Shown piece by piece: positions 1 through 6,932 of a stretch of 12,790 bases of DNA (its first letter is position 1; every line of letters starts with the position of its first letter). Below the pieces are notes generated by a model that made no database searches, was not told the origin of the DNA, and saw only the letters and a program-made list of their open reading frames with translations. Position numbers and translations under genes: made by a program. This DNA is from JBBQDZ01 sp038320185 (GTDB lineage Bacteria; Actinomycetota; Thermoleophilia; Gaiellales; Gaiellaceae): NCBI GenBank assembly GCA_038320185.1, contig JBBQDZ010000056.1, positions 1 to 12,790 on the forward strand, in the 5' to 3' direction.

Positions 1-755
1 GGCTTCGCGCCCGCTGCCCAGGGCGATGCGGGTGGAATCCACGTCGGCCAGCGCTGCATGTAGAGGATCGTGAAGGCGCCGGTCGGGGTGGGGTAGGCGG
101 TCTGGCCGGTGGCAACGCCGAACCTGCGCCAGAACCTCGCGCCCTTGTAGAGGTAGAGCTGGTTCGAGAGGCGCCGGATGACGATCACGGGCTGGTTGAA
201 GCTCGTCCGCAGCTTCGCCGGCGCCACCGGCGCCAGCGCCATCCGGATCGGCACACGCCGGTTCTCGGTGACGCTCCGCTCGATGCGGTGCACCATCACC
301 GCCTTCCGGACGCGAACGCCGTAGCGAGCCGAGCTCACAGCGGGGCGTAGCCCGCGGAGCCCGAGGAACGTCGCGTCGACCGCCGGCCGCGAGAAGATGT
401 GGTCGAGGTAGTCGACGTACTGCCGGATCCACTCCTTGTGGACCGCGACCGGGAGTGTGAGCCGCGCGCCCGGCTTGGCGCCGAGGGCGAGCTGCACCGT
501 CTCGCCGATTCCGGCGCTCGAAGCGAAGAGATACGGGGACGCCTTCCAGGCGGTGCCCTGCTTCACGATCACGCGCAGCTGGTGCTTGAAATGCTTCCGG
601 ATCTTCCGCCGCGCGAGGTAAGGCCGCATGCCGCCGACGTCGACGCCGGCCACGCGGACCGCGGGTGGGACGAGGGTCGGCGGCGTCGTCGCACCGCTCA
701 CGGTCGGGCCGATGGCCACGAGGAGGGCGGCGAGCAGGGCGATGTGGATCTTCAT
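1..755 (-). CDS. L,D-transpeptidase with VanW-like (PG_binding_4) domain, C-terminus cut by window edge
   Basis: Predicted exported cell-wall enzyme that would form 3-3 peptidoglycan cross-links. The 251 codons in the window start at ATG 755 with a signal peptide (residues 1-21, MKIHIALLAALLV). A VanW-like peptidoglycan-binding region follows (about 34-180, beginning AGVDVGGMRP). The start of a YkuD catalytic domain comes next (from about 188): PVIVIRRLSNQLYLYKGAR, then RRFGVATGQ and YPTPTGAFTI, then WIPPASPWAAG at 239-249. These are the usual N-terminal motifs of actinobacterial YkuD enzymes. The catalytic HxxG / SxGC region would lie beyond position 1 and cannot be checked. No clear SD precedes the start. 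The gene is divergent from the phosphoesterase. I am sure of the family, less sure that the gene is intact. Confidence 0.86.
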   Translation of the reverse strand, partial: MKIHIALLAALLVAIGPTVSGATTPPTLVPPAVRVAGVDVGGMRPYLARRKIRKHFKHQLRVIVKQGTAWKASPYLFASSAGIGETVQLALGAKPGARLTLPVAVHKEWIRQYVDYLDHIFSRPAVDATFLGLRGLRPAVSSARYGVRVRKAVMVHRIERSVTENRRVPIRMALAPVAPAKLRTSFNQPVIVIRRLSNQLYLYKGARFWRRFGVATGQTAYPTPTGAFTILYMQRWPTWIPPASPWAAGAK

Positions 756-823
756 CAGGCGGTCGGGAAAAGTGGCGTCGGCGACGGTCGGCTCCGCGGA
801 ATTCTCGCACAGGAGCCGGTCGG

Positions 824-851
824 AGCCTAGCCGATTTCGGGCGAGCCGCAA
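824..851 (-). promoter_or_regulatory. Possible sigma-70-like promoter of the L,D-transpeptidase gene
   Basis: On the minus strand a -35 of TTGCGG (851-846) and a -10 of TAGGCT (829-824) are separated by 16 bp. Transcription would start near 817, giving a leader of about 60 nt. TAGGCT is a common -10 variant in high-GC actinobacteria. The match is modest. Confidence 0.35.
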
Positions 852-1089
852 GAGCCGGGCTCGCGTGAGGGTGGATGACAGAAATGCAGGCAAAACGGGG
901 ATGGGATGCTGCTTGGAGCTTGGATTTTCTACAGCGGCTCCGGAATCCCTCGCCGGCGATCCGAGATCCAGTGGTTCAGGCGTGCGGGACGCAGAAGGAA
1001 TGCATGAGCGGGACGAAGTGGGTTTCGATCGAGAGGGGATGCTCGGTGCCACGCCGAGCTGCGGGCGGACGCTGCCGACTCAGCCGAAA

Positions 1090-1118
1090 GACTTGCCGCT
1101 TCGTTACCCGGGCCTTAC
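1090..1118 (+). promoter_or_regulatory. Three tandem 7-bp half-sites at 11-bp period (OmpR/PhoB-type operator)
   Basis: GACTTGC (1090-1096), TCGTTAC (1101-1107) and GCCTTAC (1112-1118) are separated by exactly 4 bp each. The same half-site, consensus GNYTTRC, recurs in 11-bp phase at 6829-6857 and, on the minus strand, at 6786-6769. The array ends 25 bp before the first ATG of the phosphoesterase gene and reads towards it. This fits an activator site overlapping the -35 region. The regulator is not shown by the sequence; the OmpR-family protein encoded at 6286-5561 is the obvious candidate. Confidence 0.6.
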
Positions 1119-1143
1119 CCGCCTCTGCTCCTGTGCCGACACG

Positions 1144-2562
1144 ATGCGGCCCATGAAACGGATCGCACTCTCACTTGCCCTGGCGGCCGGCGCTGCGCTC
1201 GCCGCAATTCTCGCGACCGTCAGCGGAGGAGGCGCCGCGAAGGCGACTCCGCCCGCGGTCGGCATCCACAAGATCAAGCACGTCGTCGTGATCATGCAGG
1301 AGAACCGGACCTTCGACGAGTACTTCGGCACCTACCCCGGCGCCGCCGGAATCCCGATGCAGAACGGCGTCCCGACGGTCTGCGTGCCGGACCCGAAGGC
1401 GGCCACGTGCGTCAAGCCCTACCACGACCCGAACGACCTGAATCGCGGCGGGCCGCACAGCGCCGAGGCCTACGTCGCCGACGTCCACGGAGGGCGCATG
1501 GACGGCTTCATCGCCCAGGCGCAGGCGCCGCGTGGAAAGAAGTGCAAGCAGCGTCCGAACAACCCGCGCTGTGCCGGCGGGAGTGCGGCGACCGATGTCA
1601 TGGGGTATCACGACGCGCGCGAGCTGCCCGTGTACTGGGCGTACGCGAAGAACTTCGTGCTCCAGGATCACATGTTCGAGTCGGCTGCGTCCTGGAGCCT
1701 GCCGGCGCACCTGATGATGGTCTCGGCCTGGTCTGCGAGCTGCTCGAACCCGAACGACGCGATGACCTGCAAGAGCGACCTCGGCAATCCCGACACGGAT
1801 GCCGGGAAGCAGCCGGGGGCGACGCCGGACTACGGCTGGACGGACCTGACGTACCTTCTGCACCGCTACCACGTCTCCTGGCGCTACTACGTCTATCCGG
1901 GCACGCAGCCGGACTGCGACGACGGTGCCGCCACCTGCGCGCCGAAGAAGCAGAAGGTGGGGACGCCGGAGATCTGGAACCCGCTGCCGGATTTCGTCAC
2001 GGTCCACAAGGACGGCGAGCTCGGCAACATCCAGTCGGTCGCGAACTTCTACCGGGACGCGAAGTCGGGGCACCTGCCGGCCGTTTCCTGGATCACGCCC
2101 GACGGGGTGCACAGCGAGCACCCGCCGGCATTGCTGAGCGCCGGCCAGCAGTACGTGTCGAGTCTCGTGAACGCGGTCATGCGGGGACCGAACTGGAAGG
2201 ACACCGCGATCTTCATCGCCTGGGACGACTGGGGCGGCTTCTACGACCATGTCGTACCGCCGAGGGTCGACGGGAGCGGGTATGGCATCCGCGTTCCGGG
2301 TCTCGTGATCAGCCCCTACGCGAAGCGCGGCTACATCGACAAGCAGGTGCTGAGCTACGACGCCTACCTCAAGTTCATCGAGGACGATTTCATCGGCAGC
2401 GCGCGCCTCGACCCGAAGACGGACGGCCGTCCCGATCCACGGCCGACGGTTCGGGAGAAGGCCTCGCAGCTCGGGAACCTCGTCGCGGACTTCGACTTCA
2501 GCCAGGCTCCGCGGCGGCCGCTGCCCCTGACGCTCGAATCGGCCCGCGCCGCCGTCAGGTAA
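1144..2562 (+). CDS. Exported phosphoesterase, phospholipase C / acid phosphatase (AcpA-like) family
   Basis: Metal-dependent phosphoric ester hydrolase (PF04185 family), 472 aa, expected outside the cytoplasmic membrane; members cleave phospholipids or other phosphomonoesters and diesters. A signal peptide spans about residues 1-32. The metal-site motif QENRTFDEYFG follows at 52-62; E53/N54 match the metal ligands of Francisella AcpA. A conserved serine-rich stretch SAASWSLPAHLMM (180-192) probably holds the nucleophile. WITPD (316-320) and EHP (325-327) follow, then AWDDWGGFYDH (359-369) with D361/D362 as likely metal ligands, and VPGLVISPYAK (384-394). Eight cysteines (80, 89, 134, 143, 200, 209, 258, 265) suggest disulfides. 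ATG 1144 and ATG 1153 are both possible. Neither has an SD, and the operator is so close that the mRNA may be nearly leaderless, which made me prefer 1144. The exact substrate cannot be told. Confidence 0.93.
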   Translation: MRPMKRIALSLALAAGAALAAILATVSGGGAAKATPPAVGIHKIKHVVVIMQENRTFDEYFGTYPGAAGIPMQNGVPTVCVPDPKAATCVKPYHDPNDLNRGGPHSAEAYVADVHGGRMDGFIAQAQAPRGKKCKQRPNNPRCAGGSAATDVMGYHDARELPVYWAYAKNFVLQDHMFESAASWSLPAHLMMVSAWSASCSNPNDAMTCKSDLGNPDTDAGKQPGATPDYGWTDLTYLLHRYHVSWRYYVYPGTQPDCDDGAATCAPKKQKVGTPEIWNPLPDFVTVHKDGELGNIQSVANFYRDAKSGHLPAVSWITPDGVHSEHPPALLSAGQQYVSSLVNAVMRGPNWKDTAIFIAWDDWGGFYDHVVPPRVDGSGYGIRVPGLVISPYAKRGYIDKQVLSYDAYLKFIEDDFIGSARLDPKTDGRPDPRPTVREKASQLGNLVADFDFSQAPRRPLPLTLESARAAVR

Positions 2563-2573
2563 ACGCTCTTCCT

Positions 2574-2599
2574 GCCCGGCGGCGATCGCGCCGCCGGGC
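2574..2599. terminator. 11-bp perfect GC hairpin between convergent genes
   Basis: The arms at 2574-2584 and 2589-2599 pair perfectly around the 4-nt loop ATCG. The hairpin fills the 43-bp gap between the stops of the phosphoesterase (+) and the ATP-grasp gene (-). There is no U-tract, so it is best read as a bidirectional transcription end or RNA 3'-end stabiliser of the GC-rich actinobacterial kind. Confidence 0.6.
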
Positions 2600-2605
2600 G
2601 GCGGG

Positions 2606-4141
2606 TCAGGTGGTCGCGGCGGCCTTCGCTTCCTCGTCGAGTACGGCCAGTGCTCGCTCGTGGAGTTCCTGCGCCTGCTCCGGCGAGTCCCCAACGGCGG
2701 TCAGTCCCAGACGCCCGTGCTCGCCGAGCGCGCTTAGTATGTGGAAGACGATCCCGGTCTGGCGCGATTGGTCGAAGTGGAGCCCGCGCCTGACGACGAT
2801 GTCGAACAGGTCGTCCGGGGTCAGCAGGCGATAGGCGTCGTTCTCGACGTGGTCGCTCGCGACGAAGGACTTCGTCCGGCCACTCGGCGCTGTGAAGGTC
2901 GCGCTCTCCGGGTCATAGCTCCCGTCGGTGAGGAACTGGAGGGTCAGGAAGGGATGGGTCGTGCCCCCTTTTCGCAGGTTTAGCTCGATTGCGTACGGAT
3001 CCCAGGAACCGTCGGGCTTTCGCACCAGGACGAAGTCGATCGCGAAGCGGCCGAGGACACCCTCCCGGGCCAGCCGGCGACCCACTTTCGCCGCTTCTCG
3101 CGTGATCGTCGCGGCATAGGAGGGGTCGGCTGGGAAGCGGCAGCCCAGATAGCTCTGGCCACTCGGTCCGCCGAGGAGCTGGTCGTGCGTCGAGAGGAGC
3201 TGCACCTCGCGAAGGGGGGTCACACGAAGCTGAACGCTCGGGCTCCGGAACTCCTCTCCAGTGATCCGCTCCTCGACGACGCCGCCGCGCTCGGCGAGTT
3301 TCGCCGTGTAGCCCGCCAGCGTGATGCGCGCGAGCTCGAAGCGCATCCCGCGGACGCGCTCCTCCACCGCCGCGCGATCCTTCCCGCAGCCGCGCAGGTC
3401 GACGAGCGCGTTGCCCTCGCCGGAAACGCCCTCGTTCAGCTTCACGAGAACCTGCTCGAGGCCCGGTTTCTCGCGGCGCATCGCGACGACAGCTTCGACC
3501 ACGGCTTCCAGCGAATCGAGATTCTCGCGGCCCGGCGGGTAGGGGAGACCCTCCTCCGCGAAGAGCCGGCGACAGCCGGTCTTCGTGCCGAGATCGAAGT
3601 AGCGTGGATCGGCGCCGTACATCGGGATGCCGAGCCGCACCGCGAGGTCGCGCTCGAGCTCGGTCGTGTTGTACGGGACGAGGTGCGCACGGTCGCGGTT
3701 CGGGATCAGCGCGCGGATCTGCTCGAGCAGGCGTGGCCGCTCGAGGAGCTTCTGGGTCAGCGGCCGGTCGGAGCCATCGAGCGGGCTCGGTAGGAAGAGG
3801 CGCCGGCGGCCGTGGCTCGGGATGACGCCTGGGAGCAGGTCGAGGTAGTAGTCGATCACGCTCGGCAGGATCTGCTGCGAGGTCACGTAGACGAGTCGCG
3901 CGCGCGGCTGGCGGAGCAGCAGGAGCAGGAAGAGGAACCGCTCTTCGAAAGCCTGGATCTCGGAGCCGCTGCCGGCCTTGTCGAGCGTGATCGAGGGGAC
4001 GACCACGATCGTCTGCTCGTCTTGGCTCAGCGCCTTCATCGACTCCCAGAGCGGTACGAGCTTCGTCTGGAGCTCGTCGAACCGGGCCGTCACGTCGTCT
4101 GGCGGCAGCAGGGTTGCAGGCGAGGCGGAGACCGGGCTCAA
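2606..4141 (-). CDS. PGM1-like ATP-grasp carboxylate-amine (peptide) ligase
   Basis: Predicted cytoplasmic ATP-grasp ligase of 511 aa, resembling the peptide ligase PGM1 of pheganomycin biosynthesis. Such enzymes activate a carboxylate as acyl-phosphate and couple it to an amine. The N-terminal 150 residues form the pre-ATP-grasp region (VVVPSITLD at 46-54, RLVYVTSQQILPSVIDYYL at 82-100). The ATP-grasp core carries K187, the nucleotide-binding loop VLVKLNEGVSGEGN (231-244), IDFVLV (368-373) and the Mg-binding IELNLRKGGTTHP (385-397, E386 and N388). The C-terminal region (about 420-511) fits the PGM1_C domain. The start is TTG 4141 without a good SD; GTG at codon 17 is an alternative. It lies 43 nt after the histidine kinase gene on the same strand, so co-transcription is likely. 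No substrate-specific biosynthetic partner is nearby. The family is confident, the substrate unknown. Confidence 0.88.
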   Translation of the reverse strand: MSPVSASPATLLPPDDVTARFDELQTKLVPLWESMKALSQDEQTIVVVPSITLDKAGSGSEIQAFEERFLFLLLLLRQPRARLVYVTSQQILPSVIDYYLDLLPGVIPSHGRRRLFLPSPLDGSDRPLTQKLLERPRLLEQIRALIPNRDRAHLVPYNTTELERDLAVRLGIPMYGADPRYFDLGTKTGCRRLFAEEGLPYPPGRENLDSLEAVVEAVVAMRREKPGLEQVLVKLNEGVSGEGNALVDLRGCGKDRAAVEERVRGMRFELARITLAGYTAKLAERGGVVEERITGEEFRSPSVQLRVTPLREVQLLSTHDQLLGGPSGQSYLGCRFPADPSYAATITREAAKVGRRLAREGVLGRFAIDFVLVRKPDGSWDPYAIELNLRKGGTTHPFLTLQFLTDGSYDPESATFTAPSGRTKSFVASDHVENDAYRLLTPDDLFDIVVRRGLHFDQSRQTGIVFHILSALGEHGRLGLTAVGDSPEQAQELHERALAVLDEEAKAAATT

Positions 4142-4184
4142 GGGGCCAAGGGTAGTACGGCAGCCTTCCTGGTCGCGGGCGGAG

Positions 4185-5564
4185 CTACGCCTCGACGAGG
4201 GTGCTCTCAGGGGCGGGCTCGTCCGCCGCAGAGCTCACGGGCGGGAGGCGAACGACGAAGGTGGTGCCGCGCTCGAGCGCGCTGTCGATCTCGACGCTGC
4301 CACCCATCGCCTCCGTCAGCTCCTTGACGATCGCGAGGCCGAGGCCGGTTCCGAGTTTCCGCTCGCCTCTGTGGCGGCCGTAGAGGAAGAAGCGCTCGAA
4401 CGCGCGACCGAGATCCTCCGCCGGCAGGCCGCGCCCGGTGTCGGAGACGACGATCGAGCCGGCGTGCGCTGCGACGCGCACCGCACCGCCCGCCGGCGTC
4501 GACCGGACGGCGTTCTCGACGAGGTTCGACACGACCTGGAGCACCCGGTCGAAGTCGGCCTCGGCCGGCGTCGCCACGTCCGCCGAGGCCTCCAGCGAGA
4601 CGCCGTACTCACGCGCGACCGGCTCGTAGCGGCGCACCGCTTCCTGGGCTACCTCCCCGAGCTCGATCGGCTCGTGGGCGATAGTGAACTCGCTGCGGTT
4701 CATGCGCGCGAGGTCGAGCAGGTCGCGCACGAGGCGCTCGAGGCGGGCCGCCTCCCGGCCGATCGTGTCGGCGGCCTCCTCGAGGGAGACGACGCCTTCC
4801 CGCAGCGCCTCGCTGTAGCCGCGGATCGCCGTCAGCGGCGTCTTCAGCTCGTGGCTGACCGAGAGCAGGAAGGCCTGCTCCGCCTCGCGCGCCCGCGCGA
4901 GTTGCACGGCCATCTCGTTGAAGGAGCGCGAGAGCGAGACGAGCTCGGCGGAGCCTTCGGCCGGCAGCGGCTCGGGCGCCGTGCCGGCAGCGAGGCTGCG
5001 GCTGGCCTCCGCCACCCGGCGCACCGGTCGAGCAATGGCGCGTGCGATCAGGAACGAGGCGAGGCCGGCGAGGCTCGCGCCGACGATGCCGGCGAGGAGG
5101 AGAGCCTGAAGGAACGGTCGCAGGTCTGCGGCGCGGACGCTCCTCGGCCGCAGAAGCACGAATCCCTTCTGCTGGACGAGCCGCGCTGCGAAGAAGTATG
5201 GCCTCCCATCCAGCGTGCTCCGCCCGTCCACGTCGTGTCCCGCGCGGACGGCCGCTCGATCCGCATCCGAGAGAAATCGTGAGGGTCGGCCGAGTCGGAG
5301 GATGATCTTCACCTGGATCTCCTGCTTGGCGAGCACCGGGCGAACCGGCTTCAGGTTGATCAGCAGCGCAGCGCGCTCGCGGGTCGCGAGCAGGTCCGCC
5401 TGGTGGGAGAGGTCCTCGAGGTGGGCGCGCTCGACCGCCCGGCGGGTGAGCACGACGCCGATCCCGAGCGTGACGCCGACGGACAGGACGACGAGTGTCG
5501 CGGTGGCCGCGAAGAGCCGCGTCCGCAGCGAGCTCGGCCCCCGGCGCCCGCCGGCGCGGGTCAC
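4185..5564 (-). CDS. Sensor histidine kinase (HAMP-HisKA-HATPase)
   Basis: Membrane sensor kinase of 459 aa, partner of the response regulator encoded just upstream. Transmembrane segment 1 is about residues 18-39. An extracytoplasmic domain of about 110 aa follows, with no recognised fold. Transmembrane segment 2 is about 151-174, then HAMP (about 175-228). HisKA carries SVSHELKTPL with phosphoacceptor H238. The ATPase domain has the N box (N347, N351), the G1 box DTGRGLP (375-381), the F box around 388-393 and the G2 box GTGLG (405-409). I chose GTG 5564 because it overlaps the regulator stop by 3 nt (GTGA), the conserved membrane segment begins soon after, and the upstream in-frame extension to 5690 only mirrors the regulator gene. 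All catalytic residues are present. The signal sensed is unknown; no PAS domain is seen. Confidence 0.96.
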   Translation of the reverse strand: MTRAGGRRGPSSLRTRLFAATATLVVLSVGVTLGIGVVLTRRAVERAHLEDLSHQADLLATRERAALLINLKPVRPVLAKQEIQVKIILRLGRPSRFLSDADRAAVRAGHDVDGRSTLDGRPYFFAARLVQQKGFVLLRPRSVRAADLRPFLQALLLAGIVGASLAGLASFLIARAIARPVRRVAEASRSLAAGTAPEPLPAEGSAELVSLSRSFNEMAVQLARAREAEQAFLLSVSHELKTPLTAIRGYSEALREGVVSLEEAADTIGREAARLERLVRDLLDLARMNRSEFTIAHEPIELGEVAQEAVRRYEPVAREYGVSLEASADVATPAEADFDRVLQVVSNLVENAVRSTPAGGAVRVAAHAGSIVVSDTGRGLPAEDLGRAFERFFLYGRHRGERKLGTGLGLAIVKELTEAMGGSVEIDSALERGTTFVVRLPPVSSAADEPAPESTLVEA

Positions 5565-6286
5565 TGAGCGACGGCTTTGTAGCCCGCGCCGCGGACCGTG
5601 CGGATCAGGGCGGGCCTGCCGAGCTTGCGGCGCAGCTGGCCGACGTGCACGTCGACCGTCCGGGTTCCGCCCGGGTAGGTCGTCCCCCACGCGCGGTCGA
5701 GCAGCGTGTCGCGCGAGAGGACGACACCGGGATTCTCGAGCAGGCAGGCGAGCAGGTCGAACTCCTTCGCCGTCAGCTCGACGAACTCGCCGCCGACGCT
5801 CACCTCGCGGCCGTCGAGGTTCACCTCGACGTCGCCGAGACTGAGGACAGGCTCCTGCGGCGAGGGCTCCGAGCGACGGAGGATCGCCTTGACGCGGGCG
5901 ACGAGCTCGCGCGGCGAGAAGGGCTTCGTCACGTAGTCGTCGGCGCCGACCTCGAGGCCCGCCACGCGGTCGGGCTCCTCGTCACGGGCGGTGACCATCA
6001 CGATCGGCACTTTGGAGCGGCCACGAATCTGGCGGCAGACCTCGAAGCCGTCCATCCCGGGTAGACCGATGTCGAGGACGACGATGCGGACCGGATGCCG
6101 CCCGAGCTCGACGAGTGCCTCCTCGCCGGAGCGCACCCAGACGACGCCATATCCGTCACGGCTCAGGTAGCTGCGGATGAGGGCGCCGATCGCGTGCTCG
6201 TCCTCGACGATCAGCACGGTGCCACCGGCGGGGCGTCCCTGGGGCTGGGCAGCGACGCTCCGGTAAGGGGTATCGAGTGTCGCCAC
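5561..6286 (-). CDS. OmpR/PhoB-family response regulator
   Basis: DNA-binding regulator of 241 aa, phosphorylated by the kinase encoded immediately downstream. The receiver domain (about 22-134) has acidic E28/D29, phospho-acceptor D72 (VVLDIGLPGMDG), T99 (VTARDEE) and K121 (DYVTKPFSP). The winged-helix domain (about 148-240) has LTAKEFDLLACLLENPG, the recognition-helix segment RTVDVHVGQLRRKLG and the terminal TVRGAGYKA. Such domains bind 7-bp half-sites as 11-bp-spaced direct repeats, exactly the pattern seen upstream of this operon and of two nearby genes. GTG 6286 is preceded by a strong SD (6293-6300, 6-nt spacing); the longer frame to 6403 overlaps the upstream gene and is not conserved in kind. 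It is PhoP/RegX3-like, but the subgroup cannot be fixed by eye. Confidence 0.97.
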   Translation of the reverse strand: MATLDTPYRSVAAQPQGRPAGGTVLIVEDEHAIGALIRSYLSRDGYGVVWVRSGEEALVELGRHPVRIVVLDIGLPGMDGFEVCRQIRGRSKVPIVMVTARDEEPDRVAGLEVGADDYVTKPFSPRELVARVKAILRRSEPSPQEPVLSLGDVEVNLDGREVSVGGEFVELTAKEFDLLACLLENPGVVLSRDTLLDRAWGTTYPGGTRTVDVHVGQLRRKLGRPALIRTVRGAGYKAVAQ

Positions 6287-6290
6287 GTCT

Positions 6291-6692
6291 CTACCTCCTC
6301 GGCTTCGAGAGGATCTCGAGTTTCTGCGCGGGCTGATCCTGGAGGCGGATCGAGAGCACCATCGCGCCGCGCTGGAGTGCGTTGAACGGAGCGGGCTGGC
6401 CATTGACCTCGACCTGAGTGGACGCTGCGAGCGGGATCGACGTGACTGTCCCGTCGAGCTCCTTGAGCTCGAGGGAGGAGCGAGTGACCGAGCGGACGCG
6501 GCCGCGGTCGACGCGCCAGTCCTGGACGGCCTGGTTCTGTACGAGCACCAGCTCGGCGCGGGCGAGGTGGGGGCCGAAGAAGAAATCGCCGAGCGAGCGC
6601 GGGCCGAACGCGTGCAGGGCTGCAGCCGAGGCTCCTGCGACGAGTACGAGCGCGGAGAGGCCGCCGGCGAGCATCCACCGCAAGTTCTTCAT
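6291..6692 (-). CDS. Small exported or membrane-anchored protein heading the two-component operon
   Basis: A 133-aa protein I cannot assign to a named family. A hydrophobic segment (about 7-27, MLAGGLSALVLVAGASAAA) acts as signal peptide or anchor. The rest looks like a small all-beta domain (GRVRSVTRSSLELKELDGT at 64-82, then STQVEVNGQ and LQRGAMV), in the style of DUF5666-like metal- or ligand-binding modules. ATG 6692 has an SD-like AGGGGGAG 8 nt upstream; GTG 6695, directly before it, is equally possible. The stop is joined to the regulator SD, so it is the first gene of the operon. Its position suggests an extracytoplasmic accessory to the sensor kinase, which is inference only. Confidence 0.78.
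   Translation of the reverse strand: MKNLRWMLAGGLSALVLVAGASAAALHAFGPRSLGDFFFGPHLARAELVLVQNQAVQDWRVDRGRVRSVTRSSLELKELDGTVTSIPLAASTQVEVNGQPAPFNALQRGAMVLSIRLQDQPAQKLEILSKPRR
6293..6300 (-). promoter_or_regulatory. SD GAGGAGGT fixing the response regulator start
   Basis: The minus-strand SD lies 6 nt before GTG 6286 and shares one base with the TAG stop of the upstream gene (6293-6291). It supports translational coupling and the short form of the regulator. Confidence 0.85.
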
Positions 6693-6768
6693 CACGCGTA
6701 CTCCCCCTGCGTCTCGTGATCCATCCGCTCATGATCGCCGTAGAAGGTGAGGCTGCGATGCGGCTTGC

Positions 6769-6786
6769 GTAAGCGCACGGTAAAGC
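6769..6786 (-). promoter_or_regulatory. Two 11-bp-spaced half-sites upstream of the two-component operon (autoregulatory operator)
   Basis: On the minus strand GCTTTAC (6786-6780) and CGCTTAC (6775-6769) are separated by 4 bp. Both share the TTRC core of the arrays at 1090-1118 and 6829-6857. The site ends 76 bp before ATG 6692 and reads towards that operon, so autoregulation is the natural reading. No convincing -10 element can be seen downstream. Confidence 0.5.
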
Positions 6787-6828
6787 GCCGTGCTTGCCCG
6801 CACTTCCAGGCCTGCCCTCGTGTCGAGA

Positions 6829-6857
6829 GTTTTACCTGCGGTTTGCCGGAGTCTTAC
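6829..6857 (+). promoter_or_regulatory. Three 11-bp-spaced half-sites upstream of the RTX gene
   Basis: GTTTTAC (6829-6835), GGTTTGC (6840-6846) and GTCTTAC (6851-6857) have exact 4-bp spacers. A degenerate fourth copy, CGCCTAC, is in phase at 6862-6868. The array reads towards the RTX gene, whose ATG is 75 bp further on. It is the longest and cleanest of the three arrays in the window. Confidence 0.6.
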
Positions 6858-6932
6858 GCCGCGCCTACCGCCGCCTGACACGGCGCCTCGATGCTGCTCT
6901 CCGTCAACGATGGTCGACGTGAAGGAGGAAGA

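Larger units (their letters stand above)
756..1143. other. Divergent intergenic region (388 bp), no gene seen
   Basis: This stretch separates the divergent L,D-transpeptidase and phosphoesterase genes. Short open frames cross it, but their translations are Arg/Pro/Ser-rich with no SD or recognisable domain, so I call no gene. It holds a possible minus-strand promoter (824-851) and the direct-repeat operator (1090-1118). I see nothing else in 852-1089. Confidence 0.6.

Noticed and set aside
628..1143. In-frame open extension upstream of the phosphoesterase start
   Set aside because: Its translation is Arg/Ser/Gly-rich, lacks family similarity, runs opposite the L,D-transpeptidase gene and would place the signal peptide inside the protein.
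875..1156. 93-codon plus-strand open frame in the 756-1143 intergenic region
   Set aside because: It has no SD and no recognisable domain, its composition is irregular, and it overlaps the operator and the phosphoesterase start.
1171..2694. Long minus-strand open frame opposite the phosphoesterase
   Set aside because: It is a high-GC mirror of a well-recognised gene, with Arg/Val-rich translation, no motifs and no SD.
3978..5282. Long plus-strand open frame opposite the ATP-grasp and kinase genes
   Set aside because: It spans two genes with clear catalytic motifs on the other strand; the translation is charged low-complexity sequence.
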